Part shown: in pieces, positions 55,783-64,000 of the stretch
How the letters are laid out: each line of letters starts with the position of its first letter
How positions within the stretch are numbered: position 1 is the stretch's first letter
Source of the DNA: Streptococcus pneumoniae
GTDB lineage: Bacteria; Bacillota; Bacilli; Lactobacillales; Streptococcaceae
Direction of reading: 5' to 3'
Assembly (NCBI GenBank): GCA_040719455.1
Contig: JBFDTN010000001.1
Location: forward strand, 1,955,501-2,019,500
Length of the DNA stretch: 64,000 nucleotides
Position numbers and translations under genes: made by a program
The notes under the pieces: model-generated
What the model was told of the DNA's origin: nothing
The model's input: the letters and a program-made list of their open reading frames with translations, nothing else
Databases searched by the model: none

Positions 55783-56775
55783 ATGACAGTAGAAAATCAA
55801 AAATATACGTTAATGGAAAAAGTCAGTAACCAAGACGGAATTATCTCCGCTTTGGCCTTCGATCAACGAGGCGCTCTGAAAAAAATGATGTCAAAATATC
55901 AAGATACAGAGCCTACAGCAGAGGATATGGAGATCCTAAAATCCATTGTTTCAGAAGAATTGACGCCTTATTCTTCTTCCATTTTGCTCGATCCAGAGTT
56001 TGGTTTACCAGCTTCTCACGTGCGTGCCAGTCAATCGGGATTGCTATTAGCCTATGAAAAGACAGGATACGACGTAAGTAGTACTAGCCGTTTGCCAGAC
56101 TGCTTGGTGGAATGGTCAGTTAAACGCCTCAAAAAAGAGGGGGCAGATGCCATTAAATTCCTCTTGTACTATGATGTGGACGGCGATCCGTATGTCAATC
56201 TCCAAAAGCATGCCTATATTGAACGTTTAGGGTCAGAATGTGCTGCTGAGGGCCTTCCTTTCTTCTTGGAAATCCTGAGCTATGATGAAAAGATTCAAGA
56301 TGCAACTAGTTTAGAATATGCCAAGGTAAAACCAAGAAAAGTCATTGAAGCAATGAAAGTTTTCTCGGACAAATCTTTTGGAGTTGATGTCTTAAAAGTA
56401 GAAGTCCCAGTCAACATGGCTTATGTTGAAGGATTTGCGCAGGGAAATGAAGTAGTATATAGTCAAGAAGAAGCGGCTGCTTATTTCAGACAACAAGATG
56501 CAGCGACCCCGCTCCCTTATATCTATTTGAGTGCAGGTGTATCAGCCAATCTTTTCCAAGAAACCTTACGATTTGCTCATGCTGCTGGAGCAGCCTTCAA
56601 TGGTGTCTTGTGTGGGCGTGCGACCTGGGCTGACTCTGTTCAAATCTACATGGAAGAGGGAGAAGAAGCCGCTAGAAATTGGTTGCGAACAATTGGACGC
56701 AAGAACATCGAATCGTTGAATGAAGTCCTTGCTACAACAGCTTCCTCTTGGAAAGAAAGAGTTGGTTTGCAATAA
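55783..56775 (+). CDS. lacD: Tagatose 1,6-diphosphate aldolase
   Basis: LacD splits tagatose-1,6-bisphosphate into DHAP and glyceraldehyde-3-phosphate. The 330-residue class I aldolase shows [28 protein letters not shown] and [10 protein letters not shown] with the likely Schiff-base lysine region. AGGTGG precedes the ATG at 55783; a GTG at 55771 is the alternative. With lacC absent nearby, its substrate must be made by a kinase encoded elsewhere. Confidence 0.94.
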   Translation: MTVENQKYTLMEKVSNQDGIISALAFDQRGALKKMMSKYQDTEPTAEDMEILKSIVSEELTPYSSSILLDPEFGLPASHVRASQSGLLLAYEKTGYDVSSTSRLPDCLVEWSVKRLKKEGADAIKFLLYYDVDGDPYVNLQKHAYIERLGSECAAEGLPFFLEILSYDEKIQDATSLEYAKVKPRKVIEAMKVFSDKSFGVDVLKVEVPVNMAYVEGFAQGNEVVYSQEEAAAYFRQQDAATPLPYIYLSAGVSANLFQETLRFAHAAGAAFNGVLCGRATWADSVQIYMEEGEEAARNWLRTIGRKNIESLNEVLATTASSWKERVGLQ

Positions 56776-56779
56776 TAAA

Positions 56780-56816
56780 TGTAAAGGTTTACAAGAATAT
56801 TTTTTCGTGATATAAT
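56780..56816 (+). promoter_or_regulatory. Promoter with cre-like palindrome before lacT
   Basis: TTTACA (56788-56793) and TATAAT (56811-56816), 17 bases apart, form an internal promoter. TGTAAAGGTTTACA (56780-56793), one base off a perfect cre, overlaps the -35. Confidence 0.65.
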
Positions 56817-56839
56817 TGTTTCATTAGTTTGTATAGAGT

Positions 56840-56916
56840 GGATTGTAACTAAGAAAATTAGGCAAGACCGCAGATGAATAAGGGTGGAAACCTCCTTAGC
56901 TCATTTGTGGTCTTTT
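56840..56916 (+). promoter_or_regulatory. RAT antiterminator and overlapping terminator for LacT
   Basis: GGATTGTAACT (56840-56850) through GGCAAGACC (56861-56869) matches the ribonucleic antiterminator consensus of BglG-type proteins. AAGACCGCAGATGA (56864-56877) also pairs with TCATTTGTGGTCTT (56901-56914) as a terminator, with an inner TAAGG/CCTTA stem. LacT binding would prevent that terminator. Confidence 0.85.
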
Positions 56917-56949
56917 GTATTTTAAAAGACCAAGGAGACTATTCTTTAG

Positions 56950-57783
56950 ATGTATCGTATTGTACAATCTTTAAATAATAATGCGGCTTTAGTCAAGAAT
57001 GAACGAGGCGAGCAGTCAGTTGTTATGGGAATGGGAGTTGCCTTTCAAAATAAAAAGGGAGACTTAGTCAACGCTCATAAGATTGAAAAAGTGTTTTCGC
57101 TAAAAAATTCCGAATCAAAAGATCATTTCTTGATGCTGTTAAAAGATATTCCGCTAGATTTTATCACGGTGACCTACCAAGCTATTGATCAGCTATCCCA
57201 TCAGTATGATTATCCTGTACAAGATTATATTTATGTTACATTAACCACTCATGTCCATTGTGCCTATAAGGCAGTCTTAGACCAGACCTATCAGGAAAGC
57301 AGGCTTCCTAGCATGTTAGAAGAGTATCCTATCGAACATCAGATTGCGGCAGATGCTCTCGCTATTTTCCGAGAGAGAATCTTAGAGGAATTGCCAAATG
57401 ATGAAATCGGCAGAATCGCTCTTCACTTTATCAATGCAAAGGGTGAGAAGGCAGAAGAACAAGTCTTGAAAGTGGAGACCTTGCAACTACTTCTATCTTT
57501 GGTCGAAAAAGAACTAACAGAGCATGGTATTTTGCGAACGAAAGAAAATAGCAAATTTTACGACCGCTTGATGATTCACTTGACCTATTTTATCCGCTAT
57601 GCAGATAAGGAAAAGGACAGTACCTCATCATTAGAACAAATGGTAGCAACCATGAAACTAGCCTATCCCGAGGCTTACGCTCTAGGGGAGAAAATTCATG
57701 AATTGATTGCACACGAATTGGGCCTGGCCCCAAATGAAGGCGAAAAAATGTACATTGTCCTTCATATTCAACGGTTACTATAA
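56950..57783 (+). CDS. lacT: BglG-family transcriptional antiterminator LacT
   Basis: A 277-residue protein with an N-terminal RNA-binding CAT domain (1-60, [20 protein letters not shown]) and two PRD domains (about 70-170 and 175-277) with conserved His residues phosphorylated by PTS proteins. It acts on the RAT upstream of its own gene and permits expression of lacTFEG when lactose is transported. Confidence 0.92.
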   Translation: MYRIVQSLNNNAALVKNERGEQSVVMGMGVAFQNKKGDLVNAHKIEKVFSLKNSESKDHFLMLLKDIPLDFITVTYQAIDQLSHQYDYPVQDYIYVTLTTHVHCAYKAVLDQTYQESRLPSMLEEYPIEHQIAADALAIFRERILEELPNDEIGRIALHFINAKGEKAEEQVLKVETLQLLLSLVEKELTEHGILRTKENSKFYDRLMIHLTYFIRYADKEKDSTSSLEQMVATMKLAYPEAYALGEKIHELIAHELGLAPNEGEKMYIVLHIQRLL

Positions 57784-57820
57784 CTACTCTTTCATCAACA
57801 TATCACAAGGAGGAAATAAA

Positions 57821-58135
57821 ATGAACAGAGAAGAAATTACATTACTTGGTTTTGAAATTGTTGCCTTTGCAGGAGATGCTAGATCCAAATTATTGGAGGC
57901 CTTGAACGCAGCTCAGCAAGGTGAGTTCGATCGTGCAGAGCAGTTGATTGCAGCAGCTAATGAATGTATCGTAGAAGCCCACCATGCACAGACCAGCCTT
58001 CTGCAAAAAGAGGCTCAAGGAGAGGACTTAGCCTTTAGTGTGACATTGATGCACGGTCAGGATCACTTGATGACAACCCTCTTGTTGAAAGACATGATGT
58101 CGCACATGCTTGAATTGTATAAGAGAGGAAACTAA
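57821..58135 (+). CDS. lacF: PTS lactose-specific enzyme IIA
   Basis: A 104-residue trimeric IIA protein. The phosphorylated His78 is in [19 protein letters not shown] before the ATG at 57821 sets the start. It passes phosphate from HPr to the IIB domain of LacE. It ends only one base before the lacE start. Confidence 0.96.
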   Translation: MNREEITLLGFEIVAFAGDARSKLLEALNAAQQGEFDRAEQLIAAANECIVEAHHAQTSLLQKEAQGEDLAFSVTLMHGQDHLMTTLLLKDMMSHMLELYKRGN

Positions 58136-58136
58136 G

Positions 58137-59822
58137 ATGAATACGCTAATTGCACAAATTGAAAAGGGCAAGCCATTCTTTGAAAAAGTTTCGCGTAATA
58201 TCTACTTGCGTGCTATTCGGGACGGCTTTATCGCTGCTATGCCAGCCATCCTATTTTCGAGTGTCTTCTTGCTCATCGCCTATGTACCAAATATTTTTAA
58301 CTTTACTTGGTCGGATGAATATGAAGATATGATTATGAAGCCCTATAACTATACCATGGGGGTTGTAGCAGTGCTGGTCGCAGGAACGACAGCTAAATCC
58401 TTGACCGACAGTATCAACCGTAGTCTACCAAAGACCAACCAAATCAACTTTATTTCGACCATGATTGCAGCTATCTCAGCTTTCTTGCTCCTTGCTGCAG
58501 ACGGCATTGAGGGTGGATTTGCCAATGGCTACATGGGTACAAAAGGCCTCTTGACAGCCTTTTTAGCAGCCTTTGTGACAGTTAATGTCTATCGTGTCTG
58601 TGTGAAAAACAATGTTACTATTCGCATGCCTGAAGAAGTACCACCCAATATTTCACAGGTCTTTAAAGATATTATTCCATATGGCTTATCAATTTTAGGA
58701 ATTTATGCGATTGATATTGCTGTTCGACAAGCAGTAGGAACAAGCGTAGCTGAGGCTATCTTAAAACTCTTTGAACCCTTGTTTACAGCAGCAGACGGAT
58801 ACCTTGGTATTACCATTATCTTTGGTGCCTATGCCCTCTTCTGGTTTGTCGGTATCCATGGTCCTTCTATTGTTGAACCTGCCATTGCAGCCATTACCTA
58901 TGCCAATATTGAAACCAATTTCCAATTGCTCCAAGCAGGTCAGCATGCTGATAAGGTCTTGACTTCTGGTACTCAGATGTTTATTGTTACTATGGGTGGT
59001 ACAGGAGCAACTCTGGTCGTGCCATTCATGTTCATGTGGTTGTGTAAATCCGAGCGAAATAAGGCAATTGGGCGTGCCTCAGTTGTTCCGACCTTCTTTG
59101 GAGTTAACGAGCCGATTCTATTTGGTGCCCCAATCGTCCTTAATCCAGTTTTCTTCATTCCCTTCATTATGGCACCAATCGCCAATGTTTGGATTTTCAA
59201 GTTCTTCGTGGATAACTTAGGAATGAACAGTTTCAGCGTAAACTTGCCATGGACAACGCCTGGCCCACTCGGGATTGTCATGGGAACCAATTTTGCACCT
59301 CTAGCCATTATTCTTGCAGTATTACTAGTGGTTGTCGATGTGGTGATTTACTATCCATTCTTAAAAGTTTATGATCATCAGATTTTAGCAGACGAAGCGT
59401 CTGGTAAGGAAAATAGCCAACTACAAGAAAAAGTCGCAGCTAATTTTAATACTGCAAAAGCAGATGCTATTCTCGAGCGTAGCCTTTCAGATAAAACAAT
59501 CACAAAAGAAACCAATGTCTTGGTCTTGTGTGCGGGTGGTGGAACCAGTGGGTTATTAGCCAACGCTCTAACCAAAGCCGCTAAGGAATACGGTGTACCT
59601 GTAACAGCGGCTGCAGGAAGCTATGGAGCTCACCGTGAGATTTTGCCAGAGTACGACCTTGTCATTCTTGCCCCACAAGTGGCTTCAAACTACGCTGATA
59701 TGAAGCAAGAAACAGATGCTTTGAACATTCGTCTAGCAAAGACTGAAGGGGCAGAGTACATCAAATTGACCCGCGACGGTAAGGGAGCGCTCGCTTTTGT
59801 CAAACAACAATTAGAAGACTAG
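58137..59822 (+). CDS. lacE: PTS lactose-specific enzyme IICB
   Basis: A 561-residue permease: a IIC membrane domain of the lactose/cellobiose family (about 1-430, with [11 protein letters not shown] and [13 protein letters not shown]) and a C-terminal IIB domain with Cys465 in [10 protein letters not shown]. It imports lactose as lactose-6-phosphate. AGAGGAAACTAAG before the ATG and the location behind lacF fit the standard operon. Confidence 0.96.
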   Translation: MNTLIAQIEKGKPFFEKVSRNIYLRAIRDGFIAAMPAILFSSVFLLIAYVPNIFNFTWSDEYEDMIMKPYNYTMGVVAVLVAGTTAKSLTDSINRSLPKTNQINFISTMIAAISAFLLLAADGIEGGFANGYMGTKGLLTAFLAAFVTVNVYRVCVKNNVTIRMPEEVPPNISQVFKDIIPYGLSILGIYAIDIAVRQAVGTSVAEAILKLFEPLFTAADGYLGITIIFGAYALFWFVGIHGPSIVEPAIAAITYANIETNFQLLQAGQHADKVLTSGTQMFIVTMGGTGATLVVPFMFMWLCKSERNKAIGRASVVPTFFGVNEPILFGAPIVLNPVFFIPFIMAPIANVWIFKFFVDNLGMNSFSVNLPWTTPGPLGIVMGTNFAPLAIILAVLLVVVDVVIYYPFLKVYDHQILADEASGKENSQLQEKVAANFNTAKADAILERSLSDKTITKETNVLVLCAGGGTSGLLANALTKAAKEYGVPVTAAAGSYGAHREILPEYDLVILAPQVASNYADMKQETDALNIRLAKTEGAEYIKLTRDGKGALAFVKQQLED

Positions 59823-61208
<1,386 letters not shown>

Positions 61209-61235
61209 CTGAAAGTCGTTGCATTGACGATTAGA

Positions 61236-61384
61236 TATAGCTATTTTGTCTTCATTGATTACGTCGGTAACTTGTCTTCCTTCAACAGTCCAATGGACTG
61301 TTGAAGATTGGAAATAGGGATTATGGCAAAATCTTCAGCTAATCTAAGTTTTGCCTGTGACTTGTTATCTCGTATTAAACTATA
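61236..61384. repeat. Dispersed MITE-like repeat, copy D
   Basis: It starts TATAGCTATTTTGTCTTCAT and contains AACAGTCCAATGGACTGTT (61284-61302), then a GTTGGAAATA-like ATTGGAAATAGGGATTAT cassette, and ends TTAAACTATA. It lies between lacG and sstT. Confidence 0.75.
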
Positions 61385-61418
61385 AAAAGTCTCGGAATAA
61401 TCATTCCGAGACCTTTTG
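61385..61418. terminator. Bidirectional terminator between lacG and sstT
   Basis: AAAAGTCTCGGAAT pairs with ATTCCGAGAC and TTTT. Confidence 0.88.
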
Positions 61419-61421
61419 AAT

Positions 61422-62633
61422 TTATTGTTTAGATTTCCAAGCGCTCATTTCTGCAACGGCTGTAAAGAGAACATCAGTTGAGGAGTTGAGGGCTGTTTCA
61501 CAGGAATCTTGGAGGACACCGATGATAAAGCCGACTCCCACGACTTGGATTGAGAGTTCATTTGGAATACCAAAGAGGCTACAAGCTACGGGTACAAGGA
61601 GAAGCGAGCCTCCTGCGACACCCGACGCTCCACAGGCAGAGACCGCAGCGACCACGCTTAGGACTAGGGCTGTGGCAAAATCTACTTGAATACCAAGAGT
61701 GTTGGCTGCAGCGAGGGTCAAGACATTGATGGTAATAGCCGCTCCTGCCATATTGATGGTTGCACCGAGCGGGATGGATACTGAGTAGGTATCCTTGTCT
61801 AGTCCTAACTCTTCACAGAGCTTCATATTGACAGGGATGTTAGCAGCAGAACTGCGCGTGAAAAAGGCAGTGATTCCGCTGACCTTCAAACATTGAAACA
61901 CCAGTGGATAGGGATTTTTACGCATCATGACAAAAGCGATCAAGGGATTGATGACAAGGGCTACAAAGAGCATATTGCCAACGAGTACAGCTAATAGTAC
62001 GCTATAACTAGCGAGGACTTGGATTCCCTTGTCAGAAATGGTCTTAAAGACCAAGCCTAGAATCCCAAAAGGAGCGAGGTTGATAATCCATTCGACAATT
62101 TTTGATGTGACACTAGCCATGGTTTGGAGCAATTCCTTGCTCGTTTTACTAGCTTCGCGCATGGCAAGTCCAAAAACCACAGCCCAAGATAGGATTCCGA
62201 TGTAATTTGCCGTGATGATGGCATTGACAGGATTGTCCACGAGGCGTAAGAGCAGGTTGCTTAAGACCTGTCCAATTCCGTCTGGTGGTGCAATATCAGT
62301 TCCTTCAGAAGCTGATAAATCAAGCGTCAAAGGAAAGAGATAGTTAGATGCCACAGCGACCAAGGCTGCGGCAAAGGTGCCAAAGAGATAGAGGATAATG
62401 ATGGTTTTCATATTGGTCTCTTGGCCTTTTTTGTGTTGAGAAAGAGCATTGGCAACAAGTGCAAAGACGAGAAGTGGTGCAATAGCTTTCAAACCACCGA
62501 CAAACAAGTCCCCTAAAATCCCAATGGCAGTGAATTTAGGAAGGGCAAGCCCTAAGATTGCACCAATCAAGATGCCAATCGCGATCCTCTTGATCAAGCT
62601 TGACTTCTTCCAAGCATGCATGATTTTTTTCAT
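61422..62633 (-). CDS. sstT: Serine/threonine:Na+ symporter
   Basis: A 403-residue dicarboxylate/amino acid:cation symporter (DAACS) with about eight helices. The [13 protein letters not shown] segment is the re-entrant serine-rich motif and [13 protein letters not shown] the second signature, both typical of SstT. GGAGG lies 12 bases before the ATG at 62633. The gene is alone on its strand. Confidence 0.92.
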   Translation of the reverse strand: MKKIMHAWKKSSLIKRIAIGILIGAILGLALPKFTAIGILGDLFVGGLKAIAPLLVFALVANALSQHKKGQETNMKTIIILYLFGTFAAALVAVASNYLFPLTLDLSASEGTDIAPPDGIGQVLSNLLLRLVDNPVNAIITANYIGILSWAVVFGLAMREASKTSKELLQTMASVTSKIVEWIINLAPFGILGLVFKTISDKGIQVLASYSVLLAVLVGNMLFVALVINPLIAFVMMRKNPYPLVFQCLKVSGITAFFTRSSAANIPVNMKLCEELGLDKDTYSVSIPLGATINMAGAAITINVLTLAAANTLGIQVDFATALVLSVVAAVSACGASGVAGGSLLLVPVACSLFGIPNELSIQVVGVGFIIGVLQDSCETALNSSTDVLFTAVAEMSAWKSKQ

Positions 62634-62837
62634 GTCAATAATACCTCCGAGAATAGTCTGCATATCCTTACATATTTCCGAAAAATACAGACGAATATTC
62701 CTCCATTATAGAATAAATAGCTGAAAAAATCAATAAGCTTGCATATTCTTTCACAAATTTTGAAAGAGTGGGACGAAAAATTTTTATCTGTTATCCCTGT
62801 CTGCGTTGTGGTATAATGGAGGTATTTATAGAGAGAC

Positions 62838-62902
62838 ATAGTTATTTAGCTTTTATTGATTAGGTCGTTACCTCGTACTAAATCAAGATTAAACAACTAT
62901 AA
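62838..62902. repeat. Dispersed MITE-like repeat, copy E (minimal form)
   Basis: The left end ATAGTTATTTAGCTTTTATT and the right end CTAAATCAAGATTAAACAAC plus TATA are joined with hardly any middle. The right end abuts the AAAGGAGG of the MscS gene, so the element forms its mRNA leader. Confidence 0.75.
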
Positions 62903-62913
62903 AAGGAGGTCGT

Positions 62914-63774
62914 ATGCTAGCCATACAAGGGAATATTTTTTCGCGGTATCTGGATAAGCTAGATTGGGTAGCTCTTATAGATACTATTGTGGATAGGGCG
63001 GTGTCCTTAGCGTTTATTTTCATCTTATTTTATGTGGCAAAAAAGGTGGTTCATCTTAGCGTCAAGCGTGTGATTGCCCCTTCGTTGAAGTTATCAAGCC
63101 AAGATGTAGCACGGCAAAAGACTCTTCTTCGCCTGATTGAAAATATTCTGAACTATGTCCTTTACTTTCTATTGATTTACTGGGTTCTCTCAATCTTGGG
63201 CTTGCCTGTATCTAGTCTCTTAGCAGGTGCGGGAATTGCAGGGGTTGCGATTGGGATGGGTGCTCAGGGTTTTCTTTCTGATTTGGTCAATGGATTTTTT
63301 ATCCTTTTGGAACGGCAGCTAGATGTGGGTGATTCGGTCAGCTTGACCAATGGTTCGATAAAAATCTCGGGAACAGTTGTGAGTGTAGGGATTCGGACGA
63401 CACAGGTCAGAGATGCGGATGGAACGCTTCATTTCGTTCCTAATCGCAATATCACTGTTGTTAGCAATCTCTCTCGTGGAGATATGCGTGTGGTGGTAGA
63501 TATCCCTTTATCTGCTCAGACAGACTTAGACAAGGTCTATCAAGTCATCTCGCAGGTGAATGCCAAAGAGGTTGCGAAGCACTCTGAAATTTTAACAGAA
63601 CCAAAGCTCTTAGGACCACAGATGGAAGTTACAGGACGTTTTTCGTTTCGAGTGACCGTGACAGTGCAATCAGGGATGCAGACGACCGTGTATCATCTAT
63701 TTTATCGCTTGTATTATGAAGCTTTGTTGCAAGCTGGGATTGAAATGCCGACGCTTGCAGGTACAAAGAATTAG
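62914..63774 (+). CDS. Small-conductance mechanosensitive channel (MscS family)
   Basis: A 286-residue channel that opens on membrane tension in osmotic downshock. It has three helices; the pore-lining one reads SSLLAGAGIAGVAIGMGAQG, followed by the FLSDLVNGFFILLERQLDVGD beta-domain start and FVPNRNI. GGAGG precedes the ATG at 62914. A membrane protein gene follows 14 bases later and is probably co-transcribed. Confidence 0.93.
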   Translation: MLAIQGNIFSRYLDKLDWVALIDTIVDRAVSLAFIFILFYVAKKVVHLSVKRVIAPSLKLSSQDVARQKTLLRLIENILNYVLYFLLIYWVLSILGLPVSSLLAGAGIAGVAIGMGAQGFLSDLVNGFFILLERQLDVGDSVSLTNGSIKISGTVVSVGIRTTQVRDADGTLHFVPNRNITVVSNLSRGDMRVVVDIPLSAQTDLDKVYQVISQVNAKEVAKHSEILTEPKLLGPQMEVTGRFSFRVTVTVQSGMQTTVYHLFYRLYYEALLQAGIEMPTLAGTKN

Positions 63775-63788
63775 AAAAAGAGGAGTAT

Positions 63789-64000
63789 ATGGAAAAGATT
63801 CCAAAGGAAATCATCACTGAAGATGGTCATATTTATCAACTAAAACGGCCCATCTATAAGCAACCTTTGTTTTGGACAACAGTAGTAGGCGGAGTGATCA
63901 TTGTTTTTATGGCTTTATTTATCGCCGTTGCAGCGATCTTTGGCAGCCTCTATCAAGAGGAATTAGCTGAGTCTTCTTATTGGAACGAACATTTGTTCCG
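63789..64000 (+). CDS. Membrane protein, 5' part only
   Basis: The gene runs off the window. The visible 70 residues start MEKIPKEIITEDGHIYQLKR, then one membrane helix (about 29-52) and an outside part. GAGGAG lies before the ATG. It follows the MscS gene closely. No family is recognised from this part. Confidence 0.7.
   Translation, partial: MEKIPKEIITEDGHIYQLKRPIYKQPLFWTTVVGGVIIVFMALFIAVAAIFGSLYQEELAESSYWNEHLF

Overview
The window is a chromosomal segment of a low-GC Firmicute, almost certainly a Streptococcus. The evidence is the gene content and order: tyrS divergent from pbp1b, rpsB-tsf, ctsR directly followed by clpC without mcsAB, tadA followed by a short SRP RNA, an rplM-rpsI pair with an L13-type leader, and a tagatose-pathway lac operon with PTS LacFE. 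I cannot fix the species from sequence alone.

Core region (1-35.8 kb). This holds housekeeping genes: folate salvage and a rhomboid protease, rlmA and a broken HIT gene, tyrS, pbp1b, rpsB, tsf, ctsR-clpC, hslO-dusB, purA, tadA, ffs, def, a pseudouridine synthase, rpsO, pepF, pnp, cysE-cysS-mrnC, two FUSC-type membrane proteins, rlmB and rplM-rpsI. It also holds two small Xre-regulator plus membrane-protein modules, several gene remnants, and dispersed palindromic repeats with MITE character.

Accessory region (35.7-53.7 kb). Two mobile elements sit in tandem at the 3' end of rpsI. The first, about 10.8 kb, looks like an integrative mobilizable element. It has a tyrosine integrase, an excisionase-like protein, a Rep/MobT-type protein split over three frames, a candidate oriT with twin hairpins, an FtsK/TcpA-like ATPase, a divergent control region with an Xre repressor, an LPXTG surface protein with a CAP domain, and a par/Fst-like type I toxin-antitoxin locus next to the right end. 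The junction between the elements carries a second copy of the rpsI 3' end that encodes the same last 16 residues with synonymous changes. The second element, about 7.1 kb, is a decayed phage-like remnant (N-truncated integrase joined to a nonsense-riddled replisome organizer). It carries an apparently intact defence operon: a BcgI-like restriction-methylation subunit, a specificity subunit and a DUF262/DUF1524 protein, followed by an AlbA/Schlafen-like fragment.

Right flank (53.8-64 kb). This is the lactose/tagatose operon lacR, lacAB, lacD, lacT, lacFEG, under LacR, CcpA and LacT antitermination signals. lacC is absent between lacB and lacD, and the lacG C-terminus is frameshifted. sstT, an MscS channel and the start of one more membrane protein follow.

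The most interesting parts are the BcgI-like plus DUF262 operon, the convergent type I toxin-antitoxin locus with an overlapping leader ORF, the nested rpsI integration history, and the modular palindromic repeat families.
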